From Owenia fusiformis (Eukaryota; Annelida; Polychaeta; Sabellida; Oweniidae), in the NCBI GenBank assembly GCA_903813345.2, contig CAIIXF020000006.1, forward strand, positions 12,838,348-12,902,347: a stretch of 64,000 nt of DNA, given 5' to 3'. This document shows, one piece after another, positions 22,801 through 31,832 of the stretch; the first letter of the stretch is position 1, and each line of letters starts with the position of its first letter. The position numbers and the translations under genes are program-made. Below the pieces are notes generated by a model. The model ran no database searches and had not been told where the DNA came from. It worked only from the letters and a program-made list of their open reading frames with translations.

Positions 22801-23960
22801 CATGTTGACCTCTACAGGAGGTTAATCCATTAAAATCCTAATTTGCCAATTATCACAGTATTACCTGTTTTCATACCCAGATATCATTGAGGGAGATTAA
22901 TTCTGTTTACATATATCAATATTGAAATCTATGGAAATTGACTGTTCCACTTAGCAGGTTAATTTTTCAATATGGGGTGTTCACTGTTCAAGTTTGGAGG
23001 TGTTCCAGGTTCAATTAACATTAAGTCAATGGGTTTTTAAAACGGGACTTTGAAAAGGCGTTCCACTTGGGAGGTGTTCCACTTACAGAGGTGTTCCACT
23101 TAGCAGGTTCTACTGTACATTACTTGTGCATGATGACCACCATAGTCTAGTTGCTCAAATGAGATCAATTGATGATTATAATGTTTAGACTTTATGTCAA
23201 TGTCCAGACTGTATGCCAACCTCTCTAGTATGTGATTACACTAGATTTCATTATGATACATGTACTTAATTGAAAACTTACATATAAAATATCTTAAGTC
23301 CTATATTCTAGTAATAAATGAATTAGAATGTCACCTAACATTTGATGATGGTATGAATTTATTGATTTGGTGTCTATCAATACATGTTTCTAACTTAATG
23401 CTGCAAAATGATAAAATTCACCACATTCACTTTCTTCAATTTTCCAGGGGTAGGGCACTATAAAGTCATATTAAAATTACAAAATAGTACTTCATAACTA
23501 AAATAGATGTATTACAATACCACACATAGCTTGGAAATGTTTTTAAAATACTACTTTGAGCTGTTAAAGCTCTCATATTGTGCTTGAAGCTACAAATATA
23601 AAATTGGCAAGACAAAAATTGCGTATCTTTTTCCTGTTTTTTATATTTTTCTGAGACCAATAAGGGTATCAACCCATAACTTTAGGATAGTATTCATATT
23701 TGTACTAGCAATGTATGGTGTACAACTCAGAACAATAGCTCACATATCCTTTGAGTTATGAACTAGTTTCATAGTACCCCCTAGAATATTTTCCTAGGGG
23801 GGTAAAAATGCCAAAATTTAGTGTCGTGACCACCCCGTTGAGCTGTCATCTTTTAATATCTTTATCAGCATGAAAAACTGATCTAGTAAAAATAGGTCTG
23901 TTGCTTTTTCTAAAAAATGCCTCAAAAACTTGAATTATTTGAATTGGAACCTGTCTATTA
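19874..23960. mobile_element. 4.1-kb element with about 540-bp inverted repeats
   Basis: The left arm (about 19874-20445) and right arm (about 23410-23960) are reverse complements. Landmarks are ACAGGTTCCAATT / AATTGGAACCTGT, GGCATTTTTTAGAAAAAGCA, CAGCTCAACGGGGTGGTCAC, TGAAGCTACAAATATAAAAT-like sequence and GTGCCCTACCCCTGG. The interior has only a 115-codon open frame (21529-21876) without recognisable motifs and a younger TIR element at 22288-23115. The long arms and lack of a transposase suggest a non-autonomous element. Target duplications were not found. Confidence 0.8.
22288..23115. mobile_element. Pogo-like TIR element with TA duplication
   Basis: CAGTAGAACCTG at 22288 and CAGGTTCTACTG ending at 23115 are perfect 12-bp terminal inverted repeats, each bordered by TA (22286-22287 and 23116-23117). 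Subterminal GTTCCACTTA words occur several times near both ends, in the same and the inverse sense (for example about 22328-22360 and 23060-23104). Inside, a segment with CTACAGGAGGTTAATCCA is duplicated about 100 bp apart (about 22715 and 22812). No transposase remains. TA target and TIR style fit pogo/Tc1-mariner MITEs. Confidence 0.85.
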
Positions 23961-23989
23961 GCATGCATTTCAATAAGATGGTACAGTGA

Positions 23990-24408
23990 TTTAGCCTTTG
24001 TAATGATAATCTAGAATGCCCTGGTTGTGCTTTAAACATATGGCTCCCAATAGACCTCTCTGATCCCTCTGTATGATTGGTTGTGCTTTAATACCCCGAT
24101 TGGTTCATTAGATAGCCTAAGCAATTACCTGGTATGCCTTTAATACCCCAAACTGGTTCCTCGGTAGCCTTTATAATGATGACCTAGAATGCCCTGATTG
24201 TGCTTTAAACATACGGTTCCTAATAGACAACTGTGATTCCTCTGTACGTTTGGTTGTGCTTTAATAACTCCAATTGGTTCATGAAATAGCCTCAGCAATT
24301 ACCTAGTATGCTTTGGGTGTGGTTTAATACCCAAAATTGATTCCTTGATAGCCTTTGTAATGATAATCTAGAATGCCCTGGTTGTGCTTTAAACATATGG
24401 TTCCTAAT
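23990..24408. repeat. About 180-bp tandem array, split by the LINE
   Basis: GCCTTTGTAATGAT (or a variant) recurs at 23994, about 24167 and 24351. Shared words are CTAGAATGCCCTG, GGTTGTGCTTTAA and CCTAATAGAC. The array resumes after the LINE at 30301 (CCTAATAGACCTCTGTGATT) to about 30390. Intact monomers give the unoccupied insertion site, which fixes the LINE boundaries. Confidence 0.85.
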
Positions 24409-25211
24409 GTATGTATGTATGTATATATTTATTGCCCTTTATATAAAGGAGATACATGTATACAAATTATGTAAATGTTAAATTAAAAATAATCACTATT
24501 TACAAACAAACAATATTGCTGTTTTTGACTGACGACGACGCCTAGCTACCGCGTAGACGCACGCCGCCAACCAAAATTGGCCTAGCACCTAATTGTAACG
24601 CAATTATAAAAAAAAAATGACTATATTTTACAAACATTCATTGTTTTGTTGTTGTTTTTTGTACTGACGACGCCTAGCTACCGCGTAGACGCACGCCGTA
24701 GGCCTAGATAGACCTGTTACCTAACACTCTTGGGATTAATAAATAATGACATTATGGATCTGCATTTTCTATAAAGATAAAAAGGAAGACATAGCGTATC
24801 ATCATACCTTCCCCAAAGTCAGTACTGTATGAAAGTATGAGATGCTTTCAATATCTTGTAAACTAGTAAAAGGAATATACAATTTTTGTAAATTGAAGAG
24901 AGGTGGTGTTGCCCTATGGTGCAATTCTAAATTAGTGTGTATAGTAAGTGTACATAAATATAAATACAAATATGCGAGTAATACTAAAATGTATTTAGCT
25001 GCTTAAGAGATATAATCGTTTGTTGCAAATACGTCAGGCTGCCGCGTTGACGTTGCAACTACCAATCAAGAAAAAACAAACATAAAGCTTTGCTTATTAT
25101 TGTACCTTCCCCAAGGTCGGTACACTCAGAATAAATACATATTGCATATTACCCCCTGGTCGGCCCATGTTCCTCCCTTGAGGGCCACCCTGTCCCGCTG
25201 ATAAAGTTACA
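24409..25211 (-). other. LINE 3' UTR with internal duplicated unit
   Basis: Within the 3' UTR a block with GACGCCTAGCTACCGCGTAG occurs twice (about 24530-24570 and 24665-24705), about 135 bp apart. The inner words CTAC-CGCG-TAG can form a small hairpin. The related truncated copy at 42740-43258 has three such units, so the repeat number varies between copies. A TTTATTGCCCTTTATATAAA stretch marks the 3' terminus before the TGTA-type microsatellite. Confidence 0.8.
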
Positions 25212-28200
25212 TTAAGTTTGTAAGCTTGTCAAGTACCGTTGACGACACAAATATTGTTGCATAACTATATATGCCATATCTTTTAAAAATACAAGTAGTT
25301 GTTCGTTTGTAAAGTGCAACTCTTCAATTCCTATGCCAAGAATGTTTTTAGTGTTCATTTGGATACCCCATTCGCAGCAATGATTACTAAGTTGTTCTCT
25401 ATAAATAATATATATATTTGCTGGGCATTTAAGTAAGAAATGATCTACGTCTTCTTTTTCATAAGTGCTGCACATTGAGCATATAACTGATTTATCTTCG
25501 GAACCTCTATATTTTGATCTAAGCGCATGTTCATCTGCAAGCAGTTTCACCATTATTTTACAACTACTTAAAGCAAAAGGGAACATTCTTGCAACTCTCC
25601 ACCATATAATTGGCCTCAGAATTTCAAAGTTACCCATTCTAAAATAGTTTAGGCCCTTGTACATTAGCGATTGGAAAAATGTCCTTTGCATCTGAACGGC
25701 TGCGATTTGTCTATACACAATATTCTTCCACCTATTTTTGGGGATGAACATTTTACAGTCTACCATATTTAGAACATGGTTATGTAAATCGTACCTTTTT
25801 GATGTCAGTAACATGCATTTTATTGGAGAGAAGGTATTACATTCATTGTTAACATGCAGCATTTTTACAAATCTCATAGTGAAAAGACATTTATATATAT
25901 TTGCGCTTGGGAGTTGCAATAAACTCCAGAGAAACATCATTCTTAAAAAGTCAATATAAAATTCAACGTCCATTAGGCCCAGGGGCAAATTTGAAATGGG
26001 AATACTAGCTGAGTGAGGCAGAGATTGAATTCTCCGTCCTATTTCTCGTTGTGTCTTTTCTAGAACAACTATATCATTCTGTTGATAGTTGATAATATGG
26101 GCACCGTATGTCATTGTAGGTATGGAGTACGTTTTGTATATTTGACATGCAGATGTTGGGATTAGGCCTCCGCAGCCACTACCTATACCGAGCAGAGCAT
26201 TGTACTGCGATTTGCCCTTCTTACATTTATCCTGTACATAATCAGAAATATCATTATTTGTTGAAATTGGGATTCCGACATGCTTCACATAGTCAGATTT
26301 TGCAATTGATTTACCTCCGATATTAAGTTTCTGAGTTGCACCTAGCTCGATTTTACTATTAAAAACGAGAAACGAACACTTATCGGGATGAACTTCATAT
26401 CTCCACTGATTACTATGAGCATGAAGTAGATCAAGTAGCACTTGCATGTTTTCAAAGGAATTCGACAAGATGCACATGTCATCGGCATATGAAGGACTAA
26501 CGCAACTTAACGAACCTATGGTTGATCCCTTGTTTAGCTTAATCATGGAGTCAATTATATCTGCCATATAAAGTTGGTAAAATAGCATGGACAGGACACC
26601 GCCTTGATGGACACCCTGTAATATTGGAAATAAGTCAGAGCATTTTCCGCCTACTAAAACCGAGCAACTATACCGCTTATATAGCATATACAAAATTTTC
26701 CATATCTTACCGCCAATACCACAGTTGTGAAGTTTAAAAAGAAGGCCATCTATCCATACAGAATCGAAAGCTTTTCGGATATCTGTTACTGTTAAAACTA
26801 CCATTTTACCTTGTTCTACATTTTCAGAAATAGTTTCTTGTACAAGTAATGATGTATGGATTGATGAACATTTCTCGACAGCTGCCCCTTGTAATTTAGG
26901 GATAGCATTTAGTACGGGTGCTTTTACATGAGTTAAAATAATGTTGTCAAATAATTTACGAAGCATTGTCATGAGCGTAATACCTCTTGAGTTGTCTTTT
27001 ACAAGTGGATCTTTGCCGTTTTTAACAAGAGGGATCATTGTGCCGATACAGAAGTTACATGGAATGTAGACTGACTGAAGTATAATATTGTAGATGATTG
27101 AAATTGTTTGGACCATGGAATCCCCGCCATATTTTAGATGTTCTGCGCTGATCTGATCATAACCACATGCACGCTTTGAATGGAGAGCTTTTATTGCACT
27201 ATGAACCATGTCAGGAGTAATTTTAAAAATAGTGCTATCATTCGATATACTGTTAAAAATTGTTTGGACCTTGTTTTCAATTTCGTATTTAAAATGACTA
27301 TCAAACGTAAGTTTGTTTAAAGGGGTTGCTAGTTTTTCGAAATGGCACTTCCACTGTTCTCTGATTTCATTAGCATCTGTAATTAAATGGCCGTCGTCGG
27401 CAAGTACTGGATTAACAGATTTCTTTGATGATCTTCTATGTTTATTGACCAGATACCAGTAAAAGCGTTGATCTGATTGTTCTGATGTATACAATTTTTC
27501 TAATTCCTCTCTTTCATACTCAAGCTGTGCAGCTTGATAGGTTTTTGAAAATATTTTCTTTGACTCTTTATATTGTTTTCTAACATCATTTGAAGGGTCA
27601 CGTGATCTACCCTGAGACACCCATTTATGCCACTTTGCCTTTTTATCTTTAGCTAATGACGTCAAAGTGGAGTTCCAAAAGGGCTTAACATATTTCAGGG
27701 ATTTCCTCTTTGGTATATGAGCATTTGATGATAAAATTAAACTCTCTACTATTCTATTGATGAAATGATCGATTTCTGCTGCGTTTAGTGTCCGACTGGA
27801 CAAGATAGAACGCAGTTCAAGTAAAATATCGTTGCATTTCAATGTAACCGAATTAGTGTACGAGTCCTTTATTTCATTACAGTTGAGTTTGTTCCAAGCA
27901 AATCCTTTTGGGGCTTCAATATCTGGGCAACGTTCTATTTGAGCATTTAAATTTAATATAGTTTGAATTGGAAGATGATCTGATGTATTGTCAGGCTCAT
28001 CTTCCAGGACTGTACACGATAAAACACATTCACGTAAAGTGTAAGACAAAATGACATGATCAATATAGCTAACATGGAGAGCATTGTTTCGAGTCATTTC
28101 AAATGTATGTCTTGGACCACATGCTAAGTCTGTCATATCAATTGCAGTCAAAAGATTTCGTTGCATAAAATCATACAATTTGATACCATTAGATGAGGGA

Positions 28201-28799
28201 TTACCATGACCCCTACAACCCGTAAGCGTGCCCAAATTACTGTTTACGTCGCCAAGAATTATAACACTGCCATCCATGCTAGCCTTTTGCACAAAGTGTT
28301 CGAGTGAGAATAAAACATCGTCGTACATGTCAATTTCACAATTTTGTTGAGGTAAGTAAACAGAAAATATATAAATAGGCGCAGTTTGCACTATTGATAC
28401 CTTTAGACAAACGATCCTGTCTGTTGACATATTTTTAACAGGAATAACATAATTGCTCAACGAATCACGCCAGAAAATAGCAACACCACCATTTCCCCAT
28501 ATTTTACCACAGTTAAAATCGTTTAGATTCTTGCTACTTGTGCTGTAACACCGAAAGTCCGAGTGCACGGAGTCAAGCTTGAATCTGTTACAGGGATAGA
28601 GTTTGTGCTCTGAGAGAGCCAAGATATCGCATTGTGACAATAAATGTTTAATATATAGAGTAGATACATTGAAACCTCGGCAATTCCATTGTGCTAGTCT
28701 TAACTCACTATTACCTTGATTGTTAAAAACTATGGTCTGTTTATTGAATAAAGCAAAAAATAAAATGAGAAACAGCAAGTGTTTTAGATTTTCACACAT
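25212..28799 (-). CDS. LINE ORF2: endonuclease-reverse transcriptase
   Basis: This is the polyprotein that nicks the target and copies the element RNA. The open frame extends upstream to 28946 (1244 codons), but I place the start at the ATG at 28799 because it follows the ORF1 stop by one base. In 1244-codon numbering, the AP-endonuclease domain spans about 83-330: N88 in QWNCRG, E113 in SEHKL, D233/N235 in GDVN, D296/H297 in YIDH, and D323/H324 in TSDHLP. The RT domain spans about 630-900: TVTDIRKAFDSVW with catalytic D722, LQGVHQGGVLSMLF, and SYADD with D822/D823. A C-terminal zinc-finger-like motif uses C1156, C1159, H1169 and C1174. A short hydrophobic run (LLFLILFFALF) just after the start is unusual. 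There are no stops or frameshifts. The clade is undetermined. Confidence 0.95.
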   Translation of the reverse strand: MCENLKHLLFLILFFALFNKQTIVFNNQGNSELRLAQWNCRGFNVSTLYIKHLLSQCDILALSEHKLYPCNRFKLDSVHSDFRCYSTSSKNLNDFNCGKIWGNGGVAIFWRDSLSNYVIPVKNMSTDRIVCLKVSIVQTAPIYIFSVYLPQQNCEIDMYDDVLFSLEHFVQKASMDGSVIILGDVNSNLGTLTGCRGHGNPSSNGIKLYDFMQRNLLTAIDMTDLACGPRHTFEMTRNNALHVSYIDHVILSYTLRECVLSCTVLEDEPDNTSDHLPIQTILNLNAQIERCPDIEAPKGFAWNKLNCNEIKDSYTNSVTLKCNDILLELRSILSSRTLNAAEIDHFINRIVESLILSSNAHIPKRKSLKYVKPFWNSTLTSLAKDKKAKWHKWVSQGRSRDPSNDVRKQYKESKKIFSKTYQAAQLEYEREELEKLYTSEQSDQRFYWYLVNKHRRSSKKSVNPVLADDGHLITDANEIREQWKCHFEKLATPLNKLTFDSHFKYEIENKVQTIFNSISNDSTIFKITPDMVHSAIKALHSKRACGYDQISAEHLKYGGDSMVQTISIIYNIILQSVYIPCNFCIGTMIPLVKNGKDPLVKDNSRGITLMTMLRKLFDNIILTHVKAPVLNAIPKLQGAAVEKCSSIHTSLLVQETISENVEQGKMVVLTVTDIRKAFDSVWIDGLLFKLHNCGIGGKIWKILYMLYKRYSCSVLVGGKCSDLFPILQGVHQGGVLSMLFYQLYMADIIDSMIKLNKGSTIGSLSCVSPSYADDMCILSNSFENMQVLLDLLHAHSNQWRYEVHPDKCSFLVFNSKIELGATQKLNIGGKSIAKSDYVKHVGIPISTNNDISDYVQDKCKKGKSQYNALLGIGSGCGGLIPTSACQIYKTYSIPTMTYGAHIINYQQNDIVVLEKTQREIGRRIQSLPHSASIPISNLPLGLMDVEFYIDFLRMMFLWSLLQLPSANIYKCLFTMRFVKMLHVNNECNTFSPIKCMLLTSKRYDLHNHVLNMVDCKMFIPKNRWKNIVYRQIAAVQMQRTFFQSLMYKGLNYFRMGNFEILRPIIWWRVARMFPFALSSCKIMVKLLADEHALRSKYRGSEDKSVICSMCSTYEKEDVDHFLLKCPANIYIIYREQLSNHCCEWGIQMNTKNILGIGIEELHFTNEQLLVFLKDMAYIVMQQYLCRQRYLTSLQT

Positions 28800-28800
28800 A

Positions 28801-30264
28801 TTAAACAGCCTGTTGTCGATCAGTTTCGTCAAACGCGAAGCAGTCTGATGCATAGTCATCATCAGTTTTGTATGGATCGTATTGTGCATGATAGCCACGC
28901 GCATTAGAATAGGTGTGCCCTGTGAAGACAGGAATTGCATTAGCACGTTGGTAAGTAGAATTTTTATTATTATATCTTGTTCGTTTTTCCCATCTTCGGC
29001 AACCTATAGCGGCGTCTGGCCAAAAATTTTCGACAAGTATTAGGGTAACTTGATCATTGGGAATATGAATTTTGCATCCAACCTTATCATCGCAAACTCG
29101 GTTATGTACGATGTCTGCTTTCATGACACGTATGCCTCTTTGTTTAACATACGCAACTATCGTGGAACGGAGGTCCTCATCGCTAACGTTCCCATCTTTA
29201 CGAATGTTGCTGACGTATACGAAAGCACCTTCGACTTCTTGGATCCCCTTTAAGGTTACCATCTTCCGGCGTTGTTGCGAAGGGTTATATTTACCGTGGG
29301 CTTGAAGTCGAGGCTCTTTAGGTTGAGTTGGGGGAGGGGAATGGCGACCTTTAGGGCCAGCAATGGACCAATCATCTATGTTTTCACTTACTACGCTAGA
29401 ATAAGTGACAGGTTTCGATACATTAGGCACTGGTTGCACTGACCTTGCAGACGGCGGTTGCGAGGCGATTTTCAAAGATGGCGGTATAGCGACAGACTCG
29501 CATGGCTCAGAAGGCTTACGTAGTGAGTTTTGCCTATTAGCGAGGTCACTTATAGGCAAAGTATTGTTATTCAGGTGTGAATCAGTTATTGGCGTGTTAG
29601 TCGAATTATTAGTCCCATTATTGGCCGGCTTAGAATTTAGCGTGGATGAAGTTTGCGTTGGTACAGTTACAGTAGCGCTTTTTTGTGTACGTTTAGAAAA
29701 GTCACACTGACCTGCTTGTAGCAACCTTTGTACCTGTTGCTGGAGCTCTGCAATATCCTTCTGCATCTTTGATATCTGCTCATCCTTCGAGTCTCCCATA
29801 CGTTCCAATTCACTTACCCGCTGGCTAAGACAAACAACCCGTGTGTCGATCTCAATTGAGCGCGTCGACTGATCTGTGATTGTATCAGCTTCAGAAGAAC
29901 CCAGATTCGGTAGAAAACTTGTCGCAGAGATCGTCTGACGTGGGAAAGTGTCCGAAATGTTCGAACCATACATATATAGATCACAAATGTCATTCAAAAA
30001 CGAGACATCCTTGTTCACTCCCTTCCGTGCTTTTAGTGTCAAAATCGGAATTTCGTTTTGCTTTCGTCCAGCAATGGGGCCGAATTTGTCCAAGTAAATG
30101 TTAAATAATCTTTCTTTCGCATATCCAAAATACAGAATCCTCAGTGGTTCGTAATCTTCAGGCGTAGTTACTTCCATGAACTCATTGATAATAGTGTCTC
30201 TGTCTTCTTCTGATAATCTTGACAGAATCCTTTCAATGTGATCGGTATCGGGCGGAGCTGCCAT
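28801..30264 (-). CDS. LINE ORF1 protein (coiled coil plus RRM-like)
   Basis: This 487-residue protein is encoded upstream of ORF2. ORF1 products of such LINEs bind element RNA. Visible regions are an acidic helical N-terminus (1-60), a probable coiled coil at about 143-184 (heptads in LSQRVSELERMGDSK and ISKMQKDIAELQQQVQRLL), a Ser/Thr/Asn/Pro-rich linker (190-330), and a C-terminal fold at about 350-435 (AFVYVSNIRKDGNVSDEDL, then FWPDAAIGCRRW). That C-terminus resembles the RRM-like or C-terminal domain of other invertebrate ORF1 proteins. No CCHC knuckle is seen. The ATG at 30264 lies only 36 nt from the 5' end of the element. The stop TAA (28803-28801) is followed after one base by the ORF2 ATG. 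Confidence 0.9.
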   Translation of the reverse strand: MAAPPDTDHIERILSRLSEEDRDTIINEFMEVTTPEDYEPLRILYFGYAKERLFNIYLDKFGPIAGRKQNEIPILTLKARKGVNKDVSFLNDICDLYMYGSNISDTFPRQTISATSFLPNLGSSEADTITDQSTRSIEIDTRVVCLSQRVSELERMGDSKDEQISKMQKDIAELQQQVQRLLQAGQCDFSKRTQKSATVTVPTQTSSTLNSKPANNGTNNSTNTPITDSHLNNNTLPISDLANRQNSLRKPSEPCESVAIPPSLKIASQPPSARSVQPVPNVSKPVTYSSVVSENIDDWSIAGPKGRHSPPPTQPKEPRLQAHGKYNPSQQRRKMVTLKGIQEVEGAFVYVSNIRKDGNVSDEDLRSTIVAYVKQRGIRVMKADIVHNRVCDDKVGCKIHIPNDQVTLILVENFWPDAAIGCRRWEKRTRYNNKNSTYQRANAIPVFTGHTYSNARGYHAQYDPYKTDDDYASDCFAFDETDRQQAV

Positions 30265-30689
30265 AATACACGTCTGCTCTACTCGAGCTCTCTACTACTA
30301 CCTAATAGACCTCTGTGATTCCTTTGTATGCTTGGTTGTGCTTTAATAACCCCCATTGGTTCATTAAATAGCCTTACTGCAACACAACCAGAATGTACCT
30401 TTCTTTGTATGGAGAAATATTAATGCATGAAAACTTTAACAAAAATGTGTATTATTTCTGACCAGCATCTTTCTGATGCAGCATTATGGAGAAAAATATT
30501 TCTTGGTTGTGTTGAAGTGATGGTTATTATAAAAAACATACATACAGTATCATAGTGACATCAGATTAATCAGTTCTTGCATTACTTACAACACTTTCTA
30601 AAAGATTGATCAGATGGTAATTACAGTTACCATCACTTACAAAACATGCAACAATAAATTTTGTTCAGTTTACATAGTATGTTTTGTAC

Positions 30690-30850
30690 AATACTAGATT
30701 AGATGGAAGTAGAAATAATCTTGATTTGCGTCATTAAAAATTCAAAATTCAGTCAAAGTGATATCGTATTTGAAATCTACATATAAAATTACATTTAGAA
30801 ATGTGTTTTTGCAAGTTTGAAAATTTAATTTTCTTTGAAAATGTGATTTC
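30690..30850. repeat. Dispersed repeat, GTAGAAATAAT...GATTTACGTCATT family
   Basis: The block ACTAGAT...GTAGAAATAATCTTGATT...CGTCATTAAA...CAGTCAAAGTGATATC recurs near 39243-39315, 43860-43940 and 49825-49930. Two of the four copies (here and 49825) extend further, through an AAATCTACATATAAAATTAC stretch. It is an unclassified interspersed element without an ORF. Confidence 0.75.
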
Positions 30851-30934
30851 TACTATTCATGGGGATAAGGTGTGGAACGTAAATTAAAAAGTATAGATGA
30901 TGGTTTCTCTGAAAATAATACGAAACCGACTTAT

Positions 30935-31268
30935 TGTATTGTATTGTATTGCATATTTATTGCCTCGTTTATATGATCTAACGTGAAAAGAAACAATGTC
31001 TAACATCCCCCCCCCTTCAATCGAGAACCAATATCACAATCCAGGACAAGAACACCAGGCACATTTCAGGACATTACTGAAGTCATTACAATACATGTTG
31101 AAGAAAAATTGAAAAAATTGATAGCCAATACTCATAACATCAAAAATAGTTGTAGATACTAGTGCTCATAAAAGATAGAGTATTCAGTCTCAAATGATGT
31201 GGGATAGATAAAATCCAGTCTCGAAGTCCATAGGCAATTCAAAGGGTCAACATCCGTTCGCAAAGAGA
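30935..31268. repeat. Dispersed repeat, copy 2, with (ATTGT)n end
   Basis: The element starts with a TATTGTATTGTATTGTATTG microsatellite and GCATATTTATTGCC, like the 3' tail of a minus-strand retroelement, then matches 8156-8470 over about 290 bp. The tail suggests a truncated LINE or SINE inserted on the minus strand. Confidence 0.7.
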
Positions 31269-31698
31269 TTGTCTGTAGAATTAATTAAATCATAGACATA
31301 AATGAAAGAAAATATTCAATTGGTTTTTGCTTCTTACATAACTTATTGATCATGTTGCTTTATTTATTACTGAAACTAAAAAGTTGATGACATAAGTTCC
31401 TGTACAAGATGGCAGATGAGCAATGCATTTTTTACATTATTATTAATTGATTAATTAATTTTGACCATATCAAAACATGATTTGCTAAAAAATAAAATGG
31501 TAACATCTACCTCTTATGTATATCTCTTTAAAGGTGTGATTTCTATTTCATTTATGGAGGACATTTTAAAAAGTCTGAAAGTGGTTTATATAGCATACAC
31601 CCTCGATGTAATACTGTCAATATCTTCAGAACCTGCTTATGCCTTAACAAACCTGATGGCAAGCAGTAACGATGTTGATTGTAAAATCATAGAGAGAG

Positions 31699-31832
31699 GT
31701 TATGTAATGAGAAGTTTTTGATACAGGGTATATCTGAGGGAAATACAATATATCAACCCGAGGGACCAAGGGTTGATATATTGTATCTACCGAGGGATAT
31801 AACCTGTATCAAAAATCGGGCATTCAATAACT
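31699..31832. repeat. Foldback hairpin, about 60-bp arms
   Basis: TTTTTGATACAGGGTATATC...CAATATATCAACCC pairs with GGGTTGATATATTG...GATATAACCTGTATCAAAAA. The loop is around GAGGGACCAAG at about 31765. The right end continues into CAATAACTTATTTATTCCA, nearly the same flank as the hairpin at 53849-53992. This suggests one MITE family. Confidence 0.8.

Larger units (their letters stand above)
24409..30300 (-). mobile_element. Full-length, apparently intact LINE retrotransposon
   Basis: The 5892-bp element is on the minus strand. Its 5' end is at 30300 and its 3' end at 24409, where the tail is a (TACA)n-type repeat preceded by an AATAAATATA stretch. CCTAAT is duplicated at both sides (24403-24408 and 30301-30306). 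Comparison with intact monomers of the host array shows this is a true 6-bp target-site duplication. The 5' UTR is about 36 nt, ORF1 is 487 codons, ORF2 about 1195 codons and the 3' UTR about 800 nt. Both ORFs are uninterrupted with catalytic residues in place, so the copy is young and may be competent. It is a Jockey/CR1/I-type LINE by gene order and endonuclease class; the exact clade was not determined. Confidence 0.93.

Noticed and set aside
25465-29710. Plus-strand ORFs opposite the LINE
   Set aside because: Antisense shadows of LINE ORF1 and ORF2.
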